A DNA stretch of 64,000 nucleotides from Cryptosporangium arvum DSM 44712. Lineage in GTDB: Bacteria; Actinomycetota; Actinomycetes; Mycobacteriales; Cryptosporangiaceae. Positions 54,067 through 64,000 of this stretch are shown here, piece after piece. The position numbers and the translations under genes are program-made. Within the stretch, counting starts at the first letter, position 1. Each line of letters starts with the position of its first letter. Below the pieces are notes generated by a model. The model was not told the origin of the DNA. It saw only the letters and a program-made list of their open reading frames with translations, and ran no database searches. The stretch lies in assembly GCF_000585375.1 (NCBI RefSeq), contig NZ_KK073874.1, forward strand, positions 3,534,001 to 3,598,000, in the 5' to 3' direction.

Positions 54067-64000
<9,934 letters not shown>

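Overview
The window lies inside a modular type I polyketide synthase (PKS) cluster of a high-GC actinobacterium. The evidence is the very strong G/C preference at third codon positions, GTG and ATG starts with AGGAG-like ribosome sites, very rare TTA leucine codons, and end-to-end colinear KS-AT-(DH)-(ER)-KR-ACP modules. I cannot name the species or the product from sequence alone. No tRNA, rRNA, IS element, phage gene or CRISPR array was seen.

Layout. (1) 1-8920, + strand: the 3' part of a PKS gene ending in a thioesterase. It carries the tail of a DH-ER-KR-ACP module, then a KS-AT(malonyl)-DH-KR-ACP-TE module, so this protein finishes and releases the chain. (2) 8921-8968: a 48-bp perfect palindrome that separates two convergent genes. 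(3) 8968-10341, - strand: a GT-B family glycosyltransferase, implying a glycosylated product. (4) 10342-10521: a divergent intergenic region containing an imperfect inverted repeat. (5) 10522-54048, + strand: one uninterrupted 43.5-kb gene for a 14,508-residue PKS, consisting of a KSQ loading module plus nine extension modules. (6) 54067-64000, + strand, open at the right edge: the next PKS, with two complete modules and the start of a third. It is coupled to the previous gene by an 18-bp gap and by matching C- and N-terminal docking elements.

How it works together. The KSQ loading module should decarboxylate methylmalonyl-ACP to propionyl-ACP. Modules 1-9 extend the chain on the giant protein, which hands it to modules 10, 11 and 12 onward. 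Further PKS proteins outside the window are expected before the chain reaches the TE protein encoded at the left edge. Read from motifs, beta-carbon processing is: M1 OH, M2 OH, M3 uncertain (DH present but KR catalytic Ser replaced by Ala), M4 keto (KR Tyr replaced by His), M5 OH (A-type), M6 keto (KR Lys replaced by Glu), M7 OH, M8 OH, M9 OH (A-type), M10 OH, M11 alkene, then a gap, then penultimate module fully reduced and last module an alkene. AT motifs suggest malonate in M2, M10 and the last module; methylmalonate in the loading module, M3 and M8; and two non-standard AT classes (FAAH in M1, M4, M5, M7 and M11; YPSH in M6 and M9). The expected product is a large, polyoxygenated, glycosylated macrolactone with an alpha,beta-unsaturated ester.

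Most notable points: the exceptional size of the central PKS, three separate ketoreductase inactivations at different catalytic residues, a repeated unusual AT class, recent mosaic duplication between modules, a TTA codon in every gene, and the placement of the TE gene next to the loading-module gene. I found no clearly new non-PKS system.
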